The translations under genes and the position numbers were made by a program. DNA of 64,000 nt from Nymphaea colorata (Eukaryota > Streptophyta > Magnoliopsida > Nymphaeales > Nymphaeaceae), in assembly GCF_008831285.2 (NCBI RefSeq), contig NC_045142.1, positions 10,907,952 through 10,971,951 on the forward strand. The letters are read 5' to 3'. Below the pieces are notes generated by a model that saw nothing but the letters and a program-made list of their open reading frames with translations, made no database searches and had not been told where the DNA came from. This document shows positions 24,188-36,000 of this stretch, piece by piece (the stretch's first letter is position 1; the number at the start of each line of letters is the position of its first letter).

Positions 24188-24281
<94 letters not shown>

Positions 24282-24782
24282 CAAGCTTTTACTTGATCTC
24301 TGATATGGAATATACTATCATGAATTATGAATCTCAATGGCATGATATGACATTTTGGGTTTCTATAACATCTCACATTCTAATTTAGAACAAGAATTTA
24401 TAAAATCTCTTATATCATGATTATAGGTTTCGCATTCAAATCCAAATTTTCCTGAGAGGTTCTTGTCCTACACTCAAGTCCCAATGGAAACTGGAGTCCA
24501 GGTGTATATGACCTTTTTTTTCCATGCATCATATTAGATTTAGGACATCGATTTGCACTCATTTATGATGATCTGATCACGAACAGACATCAAGATTTAA
24601 TTCTACTTAGATTTTAAAACATGCATGGTTTTAAAACTAGGTCATGTTTGTTTTTCATAGGTTTAATTTAGTCCTTAGTCTGATCTCCCCTAGTAAAGAC
24701 ACCAGTTACATCGAGCTGGAGTCAAATATATTGAGCAAGTTCGAGTTGAGGCCAAGTGAACTTGACTCGTTCAACACCCCTA
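23903..24782. mobile_element. hAT-like non-autonomous element carrying a (TA)43 tract
   Basis: The 8-bp word GCTACTAT flanks both sides exactly (23895-23902 and 24783-24790). The right end, read on the other strand, is TAGGGGTGTTGAACGAGTC, the hAT-type TIR of this window. The left end is degraded (TTTGTCTGTTAACGACCGG). Both ends have GAACTCGGCTCAAG-like words. It is non-coding. Confidence 0.7.
24193..24278. repeat. (TA)43 microsatellite
   Basis: An uninterrupted run of 43 TA units, the longest simple repeat in the window. It lies inside the hAT-like element at 23903-24782. Confidence 0.97.
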
Positions 24783-24790
24783 GCTACTAT

Positions 24791-26769
24791 CTCTCCATGA
24801 TATAGGGAAATGAAGATATTATCCATTTGCAGGACAGCCTGTAAACTTCAGATCTTTGAAGTTTTGCTTTTAAATATAGCAGTCTCTGACTCGAGAATCA
24901 ACACCTACTACCTTAAGGTCCCTGATATTCTGTTGTTTCCTTATGGAAGGATCTTTGAAGTTCTCAACAAAGTATCATGGGTGATCTGACTTAGTACCTT
25001 ACGTTTGAGTTCAAGGTTAATTAGGTATATTGGCATCATACTCATCTTCAATCTAAGGAATTTTATTTATTAATCAGCCCATGTTATTAATTTGGCCGTG
25101 AAATTATCCTTCAAAATATAATACATGTGACTAAAAGTAGATGGGTATGAAAAAGGATTCACATCGCATCTGATATGATCCAAATATGGGGTTGCAAATG
25201 TATAGACACACACATGCGGTCGACTAACTGGATTCTATTCAATTGGATTCGGATTCAAAATTCAATTCAGACTTTATTTTTCCTAAATATAATTATAATC
25301 TGATCCTATATAATTGCTTATATTTATATGCAATTAAACCCATTGCATGGATCACTTAGTCAGAATCCCAGATAGGATTCCAATTTATGAGATTCACTTA
25401 TAAAAACCCTATGTAGAATCCAGAGCTAGAAGAGTACGTAAGCAAAAAAGTAATATGAACTGAAGGTGGAGAATGCATCTCATGACACCAAAATAGAATA
25501 TGAAATAGTAGAGTAGCAGTACATGGTATGAGTGATAAAGCACAAAAGTCTGATTAAAAGGAGGTCATTGTGGCCTTTGAATGAATTACCTGGCCAAGCA
25601 AAGAGGAATGCATAAGCTAATTAACCGGAACCTTTTAAGGCTGGTTCCTACTAGATTCTGAACTGTTTACATGCTTAATGAGCCATATGCTTGGCAGTAC
25701 AAGGTTTTAGAGAAAGAGCCCTCATTATGTTTGATTACCAGATCAAATAATACCCAAACGTTTGAAATTTTACCATAATTTGGTCGATCGCTACAGAATT
25801 TCTTGTTGGTCGATGGTAAACTACAAAAAAAGTACCATGGATCATGTGCCAAAGGACAGCCCCCACATTCCTTTAGGGTATATTCCCAAAATTACAGACA
25901 CAATCATAATCCATTGAAGCGTGCCAGTAGATAGGCAGTTTGTTGAAGAAAAGGGAATTGTGCCCTAAAAGGTAGTTACAGATGTGAAAGGAAGCGAGCA
26001 CGCAAAAGAGATTTTAAGTATTATGAAGAAACCGATGATCAGGTGATTATATGAAGAGTATAGTACATTTGCAGAAAAAATGAGAGGTAGTTAAGAGACA
26101 ATATAACAACACACTAACGGGGAACATGGTGGAAGCATTCACTACAGTTCAAACAATAGATGACAATTTCACAAGCCACCGTCACTAGAAAGTTATAACT
26201 GGGGAGCATATTAAACTCAGGTTACTGTGTTCATGTGGGATTTGTTAAGAGTCATTTTTAACTTTATAAGCAATGAACAAAATTTCTCTAGTCAGGACAA
26301 GCCAAAAGTATGATTATGCGTGGAGTATTTGCAAAGAATTCAGAAGTCAGGTTCTCCAAGTTCAATTGCATAGTTTCTTACTCTAAATTCAAGCCATGCA
26401 ATGCCACAATCATCTACTTCCGCCAAAGGGCGACACTCAGTTTCTCACCAGTAGCATAAAATATAGAATCCCAAAAATATGTAATTTAAAGAAGTGGTAC
26501 CATTGCAGAGCCAGTCAATATATTATCAATCCATGAATTTATTACATAGCAGAGATGATAACATCATAATCAGATTTGGTTTCTTTACTATATCAAGAGG
26601 GTACTACATATTCTGATCACTTCTTCACTAGAAAAACTGCAAACTGGCCCACAAGTAAAACAAGTTTCTATAATAATGTAGTTGCTGCACTTTATAGTTC
26701 AACACACACATTAAGTATATGCGTGGAGTGTTACAATAAGTTACTCTATTTTATTTCACATTTCATCTA
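24791..26769. other. Intergenic, no gene recognised
   Basis: AT-rich spacer. Reading frames such as 25667-25852 are short and show no family features. Confidence 0.45.
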
Positions 26770-27440
26770 CCCGCTATATAAGGCATGTCAATTCATGCGT
26801 CAACCAGGCAATGCTCATTGAAGCTTTGTAAAACATATATATCAAATATAACAAAGAAATGGTGAACCAATGGTCTTCACTTTTCAAAATCTAGCAACTT
26901 GCAACTATCATATTTCTCTGACGCTGATTGGGGAAGTTGCCTGGATGACAGAAGATCAACAAGCAAATACTTAATGTGCTTAGGAACAAATGTTATGTCT
27001 TGGACTTCAAATAAGCAAATCGCCCTTCCATTATTCTCCACCAAAGCTAAATATAAAGCTCTAGTGGGAGATGCTGAATTACTATAGCTAAGTATGTTTG
27101 TCACAGAGCTTGGAAAAAAGAAAAACCAGTCTTATGGTGAGACAACATTGAAGCAACCTTTCTTGCGGTCAACTCTATGTTCCCTACGCGCACAAAACTT
27201 GTAGAGATAAACTACCACTTCATATTGAAGAGAATTGCAAGCCAATAATTTGACGTCAAATTTGTTGGGTTTGATGCTCAATGTACAAAAACTTTCACCA
27301 AGCCTCTTCCTAGGCTGAAGTGTCATCAATTGAGGAGGAAGTTTAACCTCAATGATGTTAGCATGAGGGAGCATGTCAATGAAGCAATATGAGGGGATGG
27401 TGGATTCAAACAGCAAAGAAAGGAAATTGTTGGAGCCATT
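26770..27440 (+). mobile_element. Truncated Ty1/copia pol (RNase H to C-terminus)
   Basis: The plus strand encodes ACQFMRQPGNAH, then YFSDADWGSCLDDRRSTSKY with the first RNase H Asp, then SWTSNKQIALPLFSTKAKYKAL. After frameshifts comes ARTKLVEINYHF-like sequence and DAQCTKTFTKPLPRLKCHQL, then KFNLNDVSMREHV and a stop. This is the usual copia C-terminus. A TGTTGGAGCC at about 27429 may start the 3' LTR. Upstream domains are missing, so the copy is truncated at its 5' side. It is a different family from 7728-12934. Confidence 0.8.
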
Positions 27441-29602
27441 GGGACCCTTGGTAAAAGGAAAATAATAATAAAGGAAAAAAAAAATTGTAAACGTCATCCG
27501 TTCCTAGTTTATTTATGTAACTATTCTATATGAACATAATAGTAGAACCTCCCTCTCTTCATTCAATTTTAGAGAGAACCTCTACTTCTCATTCGAGAGA
27601 GAGATAGAGAGAGAGAGAGAGAGAAAGAGAGAGAAGTGGAATTTTGGTTGTAAGAGCTGAACCACAATAAACCGATTTAGTCCTACGATCATTATGCTTC
27701 CTCTTCTTGAATGTTGTGGCAATTTAACAAATGTTAGCAATTTGCATTCACCAACTTGAGGGGGATGCCAAAGCTACCTGCTATTCCATGCATTGCAGCT
27801 ATTTGGTAATTTCTGCTATTTGGGGATTAATTCTACATATTAACTCCTTATGAGAAGGGCAAGATTACCAAAAGATACAAGCTGAAGATGAAAGGAGGAG
27901 GCTGTTGGCATAGATAAATTTATCTCATTGCTGAAATTATCATTTGAACAGCCTCAGTAGATCATTTTCCATTTGATACTTAAATAACTTAATTAAAATC
28001 ACCATATATATAATACGACTTTTGAAGGCTAGGTGTGTATATATATATATATATGAACGATCACATGATATATTGATGAATTTGGTTTTGTTCTTTTTAT
28101 ATGTTGCATACAATTTTATAAATGATAAATTGCCTACAGGTTGTTTTCTTTACAGCAACATTGCAAGTATGCAACGGCCAATTTTCTTGTCTAGGATATT
28201 TATTGTTATCCATCATGCAATGGACATAACTTCATGGGTTTTAAATTCCTGCCTATCGCACCAGACAAAAAAGAAAAATCCATTGACAAAAATCTATAGA
28301 TTCTCAGATTCTTATCCATAGTCTTTTATCCATTGATAAAATATGTGGCCATCAAAAGAGCCTTAAGGAGGTATGTTGAATACTTCCGAAAGTGGCATGT
28401 TTTGGTTGATATGGCAAAAGGTATATTCATCATACCAAAGATCTTAAGTCAGACCCATATTTGAAATACTTATTTTGTCTTTTTTATTGAAAAAAAGAAA
28501 TAAAAATCAAAAGTCACATGGTTTTAAAATAGTGAGAATTTTAAATAAAGTGAAATCAAATGCTTTTAAGAAACAACTCAAGCATCTTTACCCTTACCCA
28601 AAGCCGAAGCCAAGTGGTGGAATGGAAACTCGTGGCCGCATAGACCCGATTGTCAGACTTACTTCCAAGCCCAATGCACCATATAGTTAGTATTAAATAA
28701 TTAAACCCGCCTTAGAAAAATCGACATGTTACTAATGTCGCATATGGATGAACAAAGGGAGGCAAAGCCCGAGTCGGTCATTTGTCAATTATCACTAGAT
28801 CGGTATTGATGAATGTCTACCACTTACTTTGGGGCGCGAGAGAAAGAGAGAAGTGGGGAGATATGCATCAAGACACAAGGTCATCGCCTTTACAAAGTCG
28901 GCAGGAAAAGAAGCACACAGAAATGACAGAGAGGCTTTATCAGAGGCACTCGAGTGAATACAGCCTTCGCCGCTTCATGAACAGAAGGTAATTCACCTTA
29001 TCGTGCATCGGAAAGAAATGCACCTTATCGAGCATACACTAAAAAACCATGACAAAGATCATGACTTTCAGCCCCGCCCCCAAACAGGATTTCTCCAGAA
29101 CCACCAAAAGAAAGCGCCAGCGAACAGACGACACTCGCACTTCGTTAGCCAACAAGACAAAATCGATCAATGTGGTTAGGAAGCGAAAGACCTTGACTTT
29201 ACCCATATCCGAGGCCTCATTTGATAATTATCCCAATTCTCGGTGAGGTCCTGGTTCCAATTCCATAATCGGGATTCGAGTTATTATGCCTGGAGTAAGA
29301 TCAAAGTGGAGATAAGAGAAGGATCTTAACCTATTTTCTTAGACAGAGAGAGATGATGCTGAAAGAGGAGATACAGGACCCAAAAGGGCGCATTTCTCCG
29401 TCTCCAAAATTTACAATTTTTTTTCCATTTTTCCCTTGAAGCGGTTACAACTATGATTTAGCCGACAAAGCAGAGAGATGGAAAAGCAACATGAGCGATC
29501 AACCAAACGGATACAATATGCACAGAAAGAAGAAGACTCCTTCGCCTAGTTCCCGTGCAAAGGGGAGGGTAGGAGGCATCATCAAAAGCTGGTCTCCCTG
29601 CT
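27441..29602. other. Possible copia 3' LTR, then ERD15 downstream region
   Basis: 27441-27765 has a GA microsatellite (27595-27633) and may be LTR sequence, but its end is unclear. 27770-29480 is spacer with a TA tract (28036-28053). 29480-29602 should hold the 3' UTR of the ERD15-like gene. Frames at 28782-28991 and 29049-29246 lack any recognisable feature. Confidence 0.4.
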
Positions 29603-30276
29603 TCACCGGGGCTGGTGGATCAGGCGAGGGCTCGGCTTCACGTTCACAATCTTGGGCGCCTTCTCCGCCACGACCTTCTTCACCTTCTCACCCCCGTTCC
29701 GACTCTCCTTCCATTTCAACCCCGCGAGAGACACCACTTCCCTGCAATCGTTGTCCTTCCCGTTAGCGCCTGCAACATCCAGAAACAATCCATCCCATCG
29801 TCAGCAAGGCTTTGACTCATTTTCACTACGATCAGAATCCAAGTATCGCAACCCGTTAACAACGGTTATTTTGAAATCGCTCGTCGAAGAATCTCCGATC
29901 TTTTGCATTAAACGAGATCTATCGCGTTATCTAAAAGCCCGTTTCCCAAAAAAAAGCAAGCCAAGGGAGGAAGAAAATACTTGCCTTCAAGGCCGCTGAG
30001 ATCCGTCGCCATATCGGGGAGAAACGCGTCTTGTTCACCGAGAACAGCGAACTCATCGTCCAGATCAACGACGTCGGCGACTTCTTTCATCTCTTCCACG
30101 GCATCTGCCTCTTCGTCGAACCTCTCCTCGAGCCAGTAGTCGCGGAACCAGGCGGACGACTGGATGAGGTCCCACCACTCCTTTGAGAAATCTTCCACCG
30201 CCTGGTACGCCCACGGCACGAACAGCGGTGCGTCCGGGTTCAGACCAGATGTAGCCGACCGAGATAGTACCTCCAT
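29603..30276 (-). CDS. ERD15: ERD15-like (CID1-type) PAM2 protein
   Basis: It has two exons, 29985-30276 and 29603-29769, 459 nt for 152 residues plus stop. The N-terminus has [20 protein letters not shown], the PAM2 motif that binds the MLLE domain of poly(A)-binding protein, followed by [20 protein letters not shown], the ERD15 signature. Residues 54-92 are acidic. Exon 2 is basic and ends [16 protein letters not shown], the family C-terminus. The intron donor reads AAG/GCAAGT with a TTGCAG acceptor, which joins the frames exactly, so this looks like a GC-AG intron. ERD15 proteins are small, acidic, drought- and ABA-linked regulators. The start is the first ATG after the TATA box at 30470. 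No lesion is seen and the gene is probably active. Confidence 0.92.
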
Positions 30277-30469
30277 CCCCTTACTCTTTCTTTAACAACT
30301 AGAACAACAACAGAAACAACACACAGACGAGACGAGAGGAGGAAGAAGAAGAACAGGGAAGAAGAAGGGGAAAAGCTTCAGAAACGGAAAACCGGAAACC
30401 AGCAAGCGACGACACACCACCAACCACTAAACGCGCCCCTTGCTTTTATTGGGAGGCCCCGTGAGCAGA

Positions 30470-30477
30470 TATTTATA
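30470..30477 (-). promoter_or_regulatory. TATA box of the ERD15-like gene
   Basis: The minus strand reads CTATAAATATC here, about 195 bp before the ATG at 30276. This leaves a 5' UTR of about 165 nt. Confidence 0.7.
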
Positions 30478-30506
30478 GACAAAGGGGCACCACAACCAAA
30501 AGCGAC

Positions 30507-30514
30507 GACGTGGC
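30507..30514 (-). promoter_or_regulatory. ABRE-like element upstream of ERD15
   Basis: GACGTGGC on the plus strand contains the ACGTGGC core recognised by ABF/AREB bZIP factors. It lies about 30 bp upstream of the TATA box. The family is known to respond to ABA and drought. The link here is inferred. Confidence 0.6.
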
Positions 30515-30529
30515 GGCTTTTTCCTTTCG

Positions 30530-32392
30530 CGCTTGGTGAATCAACCTCAGATCTGAGAAATATTTCCTTACTGCCACCAACTACCGTGCGCGTGGTCCAG
30601 AGGCGTCGCGAAATTGCGCACTGCGAAGGAAGAAAGGGGCAAGGGAAAGAGGTGTGACCCTTTCGTAATATCTGAAGAATCTGGGGTCTAACAGGTCAAG
30701 CGGTTGAAACCGAGGATAAGGATTTTGACGAGCGGGCCCCACGCATGACGCGCTGAGATCAGTGGCTCGGAGCCAAACGGGAAGCTTCCGGTGACTCGGT
30801 GAGGCTCGTCTCCTGCTTTGGAGATATTTCAATTAGCTGCCTATATTTTTGAGTTTAATCTTAAAGGCACCTCGTCTAGTCGTCTTTGCTAACTTGTTTA
30901 TGCTCGATCAGAAAAGTTCATAGATGAAGCTTTTCATGAAAAACATTTTTGAAACACACAAATCAAGCTTTAAAAAATATTAATGAATCAATTTTCTTTA
31001 AAGACCGCTTTTTTTTTAAGAATGTCATCCAAAAATAACCTAAAAGCCTACAGACAAACCAAACGCCCAATCTGAATAAAAAGACAAAAACTATGTCACC
31101 GTTCATAATTATTAATAAATTGGACAGGAGTATTAGAAATTCTTTTTGTGTTTTACTTTTCTGCGCTGTGACGGTGTGACCACTTCAGTGTGGACGTGTG
31201 CGCCGAGGAGACGTCCTCAGACCCTTGCCGACCACTTTGACGTAGTTATCCCTACACTCGCTTTTATCCTAGTTAAATTTTTTGTCCATTATCTTTTTCT
31301 CTAGGGACTCTTCCGTAAATAAATCCCGGGAAAGTGGTTACATCAGAGCCTCGGAATAGCACGTTGGACGGAAGGCTTTGGGCCGACGAATCGGACTCGG
31401 ACACGTCATTGTCCTCATCTCCTCTGGAGACATAACCATGTGCTTGCGGGACCCACTTTGAGATTTTTTTTTGCTCTTTTTGAGTTTTTTGGGGAACCGC
31501 AACAAAAGTTGCTCACCCACCCTGCGTTCTCCGTATCGGTATCGTCGTGTAACCGATTCATCAAATGATGCCCGTGTACCGGGACGATGGATCGTTGTCG
31601 CTCTGTACCGGTTTATTTTTCCTCTTATAAAAAAAGCGCTTAGGTAGCGTCTGAAAAAAAGGTTTTTGTGAAACATTTTGAAAAAACCAATTTTTTAATG
31701 AGTTTTGAAAGCTTGGTTTATGTGTTTAGATAGGACGACAAAAAACAGTTTTTTACTCATGATAACTTAGTTTCTGTTTGAATGACAAAAAAAAATGAGT
31801 TTTCAAAAATGTCTTTGAAAAGTTTATTTCAATTGAATGTTAGTTAGTTAATAATTAGCTAATTAAAGGGCACAGATACTGATCTTTTTCAAATTTCCAA
31901 ACAAATATATTTACATAAAAAGTATGTGGCTCTTTTACTCTTAGTGGAGATTGAGGTCTTGTAATTCCGATTTTAGTACCAAAATTTTAAAAGCAAAATG
32001 TCAAAAAACGGCCCAAAACTTACTTTCGATTATAATGAGTATATAATTTTTTCTATTTCCAATTTTCATAATATTGCGCCTAGCTGCTCGATCAGTGCAT
32101 CGAATAAAATTGCTTGGATGAGGAACTATGGGCAAAGCTAAGGGGCTCCAATGGACCCTCGTCTCACCTCAAAAAAATATTTAAAAATATTTATATATAA
32201 TTTTTAAAATATTTTATTTTTTTATATAAAAATTTTGAAAAATGATATTTTGACCTGTATCAAATTCCCTTGTAATATGGTGTTATGAGTGGTGTAGAGT
32301 ATGAGTTGATGAGAATTTGATTGTCAATTCGATTCTTATAAGTGCTACTCTTTAAACCGCAAACAATGATACTTTAGTTGATAGGTGTGTGA
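30530..32392. other. Intergenic, no gene recognised
   Basis: 30530-30850 is GC-richer and could hold distal promoter sequence of the ERD15-like gene. 31640-31860 begins GGTAGCGTCTGA and has T-rich and A-rich inverted stretches, perhaps a MITE remnant. 32130-32290 resembles 35380-35500 (AAATTTTTATATAA-type middle), a dispersed non-coding repeat. No coding region is supported. Confidence 0.4.
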
Positions 32393-32757
32393 CTATGTCA
32401 CGCGGGTGCAGATGCGATACGGGTGCCGATATGGGTGTGGATACGGTAATTTTCAATTTTTTTTGATACGCGAACACGGCTACATTAAATATTATAAAAA
32501 ATAATAAGATTAAAAAAACATTAAATTAATAGTTCATTCTTACAATCTTGTTAGAAAATGTGTTTTATTACAAAAGTATTGAATATTTGAAAGGATTGTT
32601 CATGGAAATAATTGGATGCATCATAAAAAATTGATAAAATGAAAACAAAAAAATTAAATTAATGACTTCTATTTTTTTGCCGTGTCCGCACCCGTATCCC
32701 CGTGTCCGCATGTCGACACGGATACGTGGGCTATTTTGGCGAGTTCGTGTGACATAG
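32393..32757. mobile_element. MITE, GTACGGGTGC-rich family, copy 1
   Basis: The ends are CTATGTCACGCGGGTGC and, on the other strand, CTATGTCACACGAAC. Flanks GTGTGTGA (32385-32392) and GTAGGTGA (32758-32765) agree in 6 of 8. Subterminal DNA is rich in GATACGGGTG and its complement CACCCGTATCC. It is the same family as 37776-38360. An 8-bp duplication points to a hAT-derived MITE. Confidence 0.7.
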
Positions 32758-32765
32758 GTAGGTGA

Positions 32766-33386
32766 ATATATTTTTATAATTTTAAAATATATTTTTATTG
32801 TGAGAACATTGATGTGACTTCCATTTTTTTGCTCCAAAAAGGAAAGTATCCTCCGGCGCCTTAATTTCTTCAGACACAATATCCCAAGTGACATTCTGTT
32901 TCAAGTTTTAAGATAATTTATCTAACAATCAAACATGATAAAATTTCTCCCTTGAAAGGCATGCCTTTTCGGTTACAGTTCACTTAAAAAACATGTCATG
33001 GATTTTGATGCACATAAGTGGTCAAGTGGAACTTATTTACGACAAATTCGACGTGCATAAGAAAACATTTATAGAGGTAGTTGGGCGGTAAAAATATTTG
33101 TGAGTGTTTTTATTAATCTGATAAAAAACTGTGGCAGACTCATCAAAATGAACCCGCTCCCATTTTAATTCACATAATATTTATGAGGTATTCATGTTCT
33201 CAAACTGCATTTGTTAGGGCTGCACACGAGTAGACACCAAAGCAAATTCTATGGTACAATTAGAAGGGCAACATGCAGGCAAACAAAATCCACAATGAAA
33301 ACCAATTATGTGCCCAAGCACCAACTCAAACCCAACCAAGAAGATGTTTGTCAAACAAAATGAAATTTAAGAAAGAGATTGATTAT
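32766..33386. other. Intergenic, no gene recognised
   Basis: AT-rich spacer next to the uS19 pseudogene. A TAGGGCTGCACACGAG at 33215 looks like a hAT end but has no partner I could prove. Confidence 0.4.
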
Positions 33387-33672
33387 GCTTTGCGCAGTTT
33401 CTTTATCAATGTCATCGGCTTCCTCTTCAAACCTCTTTAGAACCTACACATTTGTCAAAAAGATGGAAAACCATATAAGAGAGAGAGAAAGAGAGGGGAA
33501 TGAAAAACAGAGTGCGAGAGATACACACCGTCACGGTCTTCAACCCCAGGCATGGAAGAGTTTGACGAGCTCCTCAGTGGGCATGTCAAGGAGGGCATCC
33601 AGATCAACTCCCCTGAAACTGAATTTCTTGAACGTCCCCCTCTTCATCCGCGACCTCTGTCTCGACATCCAC
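33387..33672 (-). pseudogene. Ribosomal protein uS19 (RPS15) pseudogene, intron retained
   Basis: Exon-like block 33529-33672 starts after a TTGGTAG acceptor. It reads VDVETEVAD, then shifts frame to [19 protein letters not shown], then [10 protein letters not shown], the conserved N-terminal part of cytosolic uS19. The following arginine-rich part is damaged (H, W, G, stop). A GTGTGT donor and a TGTAG acceptor bound an intron (33444-33528). The next block, 33387-33443, reads RF, stop, then RGLKRKPMTLIKKLRKA, with TAA in place of the Gln codon. After that the match ends, so the C-terminal two thirds are missing. Several changes look like C-to-T at CGA, CGG and CAA. Because introns are kept, this is a DNA-level duplicate, not a processed copy. 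Confidence 0.85.
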
Positions 33673-34009
33673 CTACCAAAAAAGCCCTAAATGTGCATCG
33701 GCAGAGTTTCAAAAGAACGCTAGGGTTTCAGGGAAAGGCGAGAATAGAGACTAATCAGTATAGTGGCCAGACTCTGCCGGATGGATGGTGGTGGTCATGG
33801 CATGTGCGAAAGTGAGTCGGTGTGGGTGGTAGAGAGGAGAGAGAGCGGCAGTGAGTCGGTGCAGCCGTGGGCAGTAGAAATGAGAGAGAGACAGAGGGAG
33901 AAGTCAAAACGAAAATGTTAAAAATGAAAACAAAATAAACAAAAATGTCTAACCTAAACTGGTGAATCGGTTTTGGTGGCTCGATGAACCGGTTCATATA
34001 ATTAAGCGA

Positions 34010-34204
34010 AACGATTTACAATAATCGAGTCAAGCCGAGCATAAACGAGTCGAGTTTTTACAACTTGAACTCAACTCGTTTAATGTTTCGGGTATAAGTT
34101 TAAACTCGAACTCGGCTCGTTTATAAACGAGTCGAGCTTGAGTCGAGTTTTTCTGAGTGAGTTCGAGTCGAGCCCGAGTTGGCTCAACTCGTTGTGCACC
34201 CCTA
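34010..34204. mobile_element. hAT-like relic end
   Basis: The right end, read on the other strand, is TAGGGGTGCACAACGAGT, the same as the 5' TIR of the hAT at 42712. The inner part is filled with AACTCGGCTCG and GAGTCGAGCTTGAG words. A left end with matching 8-bp duplication (CTCCCTGT expected) was not found. Confidence 0.6.
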
Positions 34205-35540
34205 CTCCCTGTCAATAGGTTTTTTTCTCCATTTTCAATAAATAAACTTTATATGAGTTTAATTTTGTTGAGCTGTCTCGAAAAAGAAATTATTTTTTAT
34301 CGTTCCAAAAACATTTAATTTTATTAAAACAGTTCGCTTAAACGACACTCGTGACATCAAGTGCATTAGAAAGGATAAATAACTTAATCGTATATATTTG
34401 CCTTGCCTGTGTGCTCACTCGTTTACCCTTTTTAAATTGCGATGGCTCGAAGAAGTATCGTACTGGCTTTTTCTTTATAAAAATTTGTCCTAAAGTTTTA
34501 TATGTCAAAACTATATTCGTGTTTGCTGGTTATGCAAAAAAAAAAAAAAATAATAGACTAACTTTTGGCAAAAGGTTTGCTAAAATGAAAATTAAGTTTC
34601 TCTTTCAACCAAACCAGGCCTAGAATGCCATTTTGAAAAAGTTACGACTTACGAACAGCACCTATGGGCCCTCGTCCAACTTTAATAAAAGTAGCAACAA
34701 GATATCATAGTGCCCCCACGTTGCATCAGCATGACCCGGTGTGTCGATGTAATAACGACGTCTCTCAAAACAATGGTAAACTCTTTTGGGGCCCTACTAT
34801 TATTGGAACGGGACATGCAAAGCAAGAACAACACTTCCTCTTTCTTTCTGTTTTGTTTAATTTATGACTCGTCTTCTTGTCTTCCTATAGATCTATTTTT
34901 GATGCCTTGGCCATTCTTGTCTCCTCTCCCTATGATACTAGACCTATTTTTGATGCCTTAACGACTCATATGACAATTCTGTTATGCTTTTACTTGTATA
35001 TCATACATACTTCTCCTATTACAACAAAAAAAATTAATGTCACCAAAACTCAAAATCAAGTCGGCTGCCCACTTTTCCCATCCCATCCACCTTCGGGGAT
35101 TTGACTATTGTTAGAAAAGCGTGTCTCTTGCAGTCTCTCTCTCTCTAGATCTCTCAATCCCTCGGTGAAATTTCTTAAATTTGTTAAACTTGCTAAGTTT
35201 TAAACAGCTATATTGTCCAACAAACCATTGTTTTCGTTTTGGACAATTGTAATAGAAACCAAATATACCTTGGATTGAATTTATATTTCAAGTGTTGGAT
35301 TTTGGTGTCGGCTTGGATTTAAAATGACACTTTTAAAGAGGTTATCAAGCTTCGAGAATGAGCGCCAGGGGAAGGGGTGTTTTGGGCCTTGGCTCCATCT
35401 CAATATTTTTTAAAAAAAAATTACATGTAAATTTTTGAAAATTTTATTTGTCTTATATAAAAATTTTAAAAAATGATATCTTGACTCATGTCAAAATTTA
35501 TAAACTTTAATTCACCCTTCTCATGAAAAATTTCTGGCTG
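34205..35540. other. Intergenic, no gene recognised
   Basis: Spacer. 35341-35540 is a repeat-like patch (GGGCCTTGGCTCC, an A/T-rich middle, TTCTGGCTGTGCTACTG) seen in degenerate form at 32130-32290. The start of the LINE lies at or just after its right edge. Confidence 0.4.
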
Positions 35541-35601
35541 TGCTACTGCTCAGGGAGACTCTACCACAAACGATGGTAGATTTCTGGCGGGGAGGCGTCC
35601 A

Positions 35602-36000
35602 ATGACCGCTTCATGGGCTGAGATTGCAACCGGACGATCAAACAAGAAGATTGATGAGGAAAAGGAGATCAAAATATCTTTTGCAGGGAGAAAACCAAGT
35701 ATTGTCATTGGTAAGGAAGAATTGGAGGCAATGAAAATCTCCTTTCGATGGACGGCCATTGCTTGCTTTGTGGGAGGTGCTGAATCAAAGAGTGGATTTC
35801 CCCTATGTAGTGAGTCGATTGAAAGCTCTTTGGCGTGATACAAAGAATCCAAGGTTTTCATTCCTGGGGAAAGGGGTTTTCCTTGTTAGAGTGGATGATG
35901 AAATGGAACTACAACAAGTTCTGCATAAGGGGGGCTTGGCGAGTTGGTGGCAGAGTGTTGATGGCTAGCAGGAGGGAGCCATGTTACAAGAATCCTACCG
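35602..36000 (+). pseudogene. LINE ORF1 start, DUF4283-like
   Basis: Frame 35602-35838 reads MTASWAEIATGRSNKK, then EIKISFAGRKPSIVIGKEEL. It shifts near 35770 to PYVVSRLKALWRDTKNPRFS, then LGKGVFLVRVDDEMELQQVL and GGLASWWQSVDG. This is the RNA-binding-like domain at the start of plant LINE ORF1. It is cut 34 bases later by the CACTA element. Compare the matching domain of the second LINE at 59522-59821. Confidence 0.82.

Noticed and set aside
29049-29246. Basic reading frame downstream of the ERD15-like gene
   Set aside because: Lys/Arg-rich by composition, no start context and no similarity that I recognise.
33215-34204. A single hAT element with both ends here, carrying the uS19 fragment
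   Set aside because: Both ends look right (TAGGGCTGCACACGAG and its inverse partner), but the flanking 8-mers GCATTTGT and CTCCCTGT do not match, so a single insertion is not shown.
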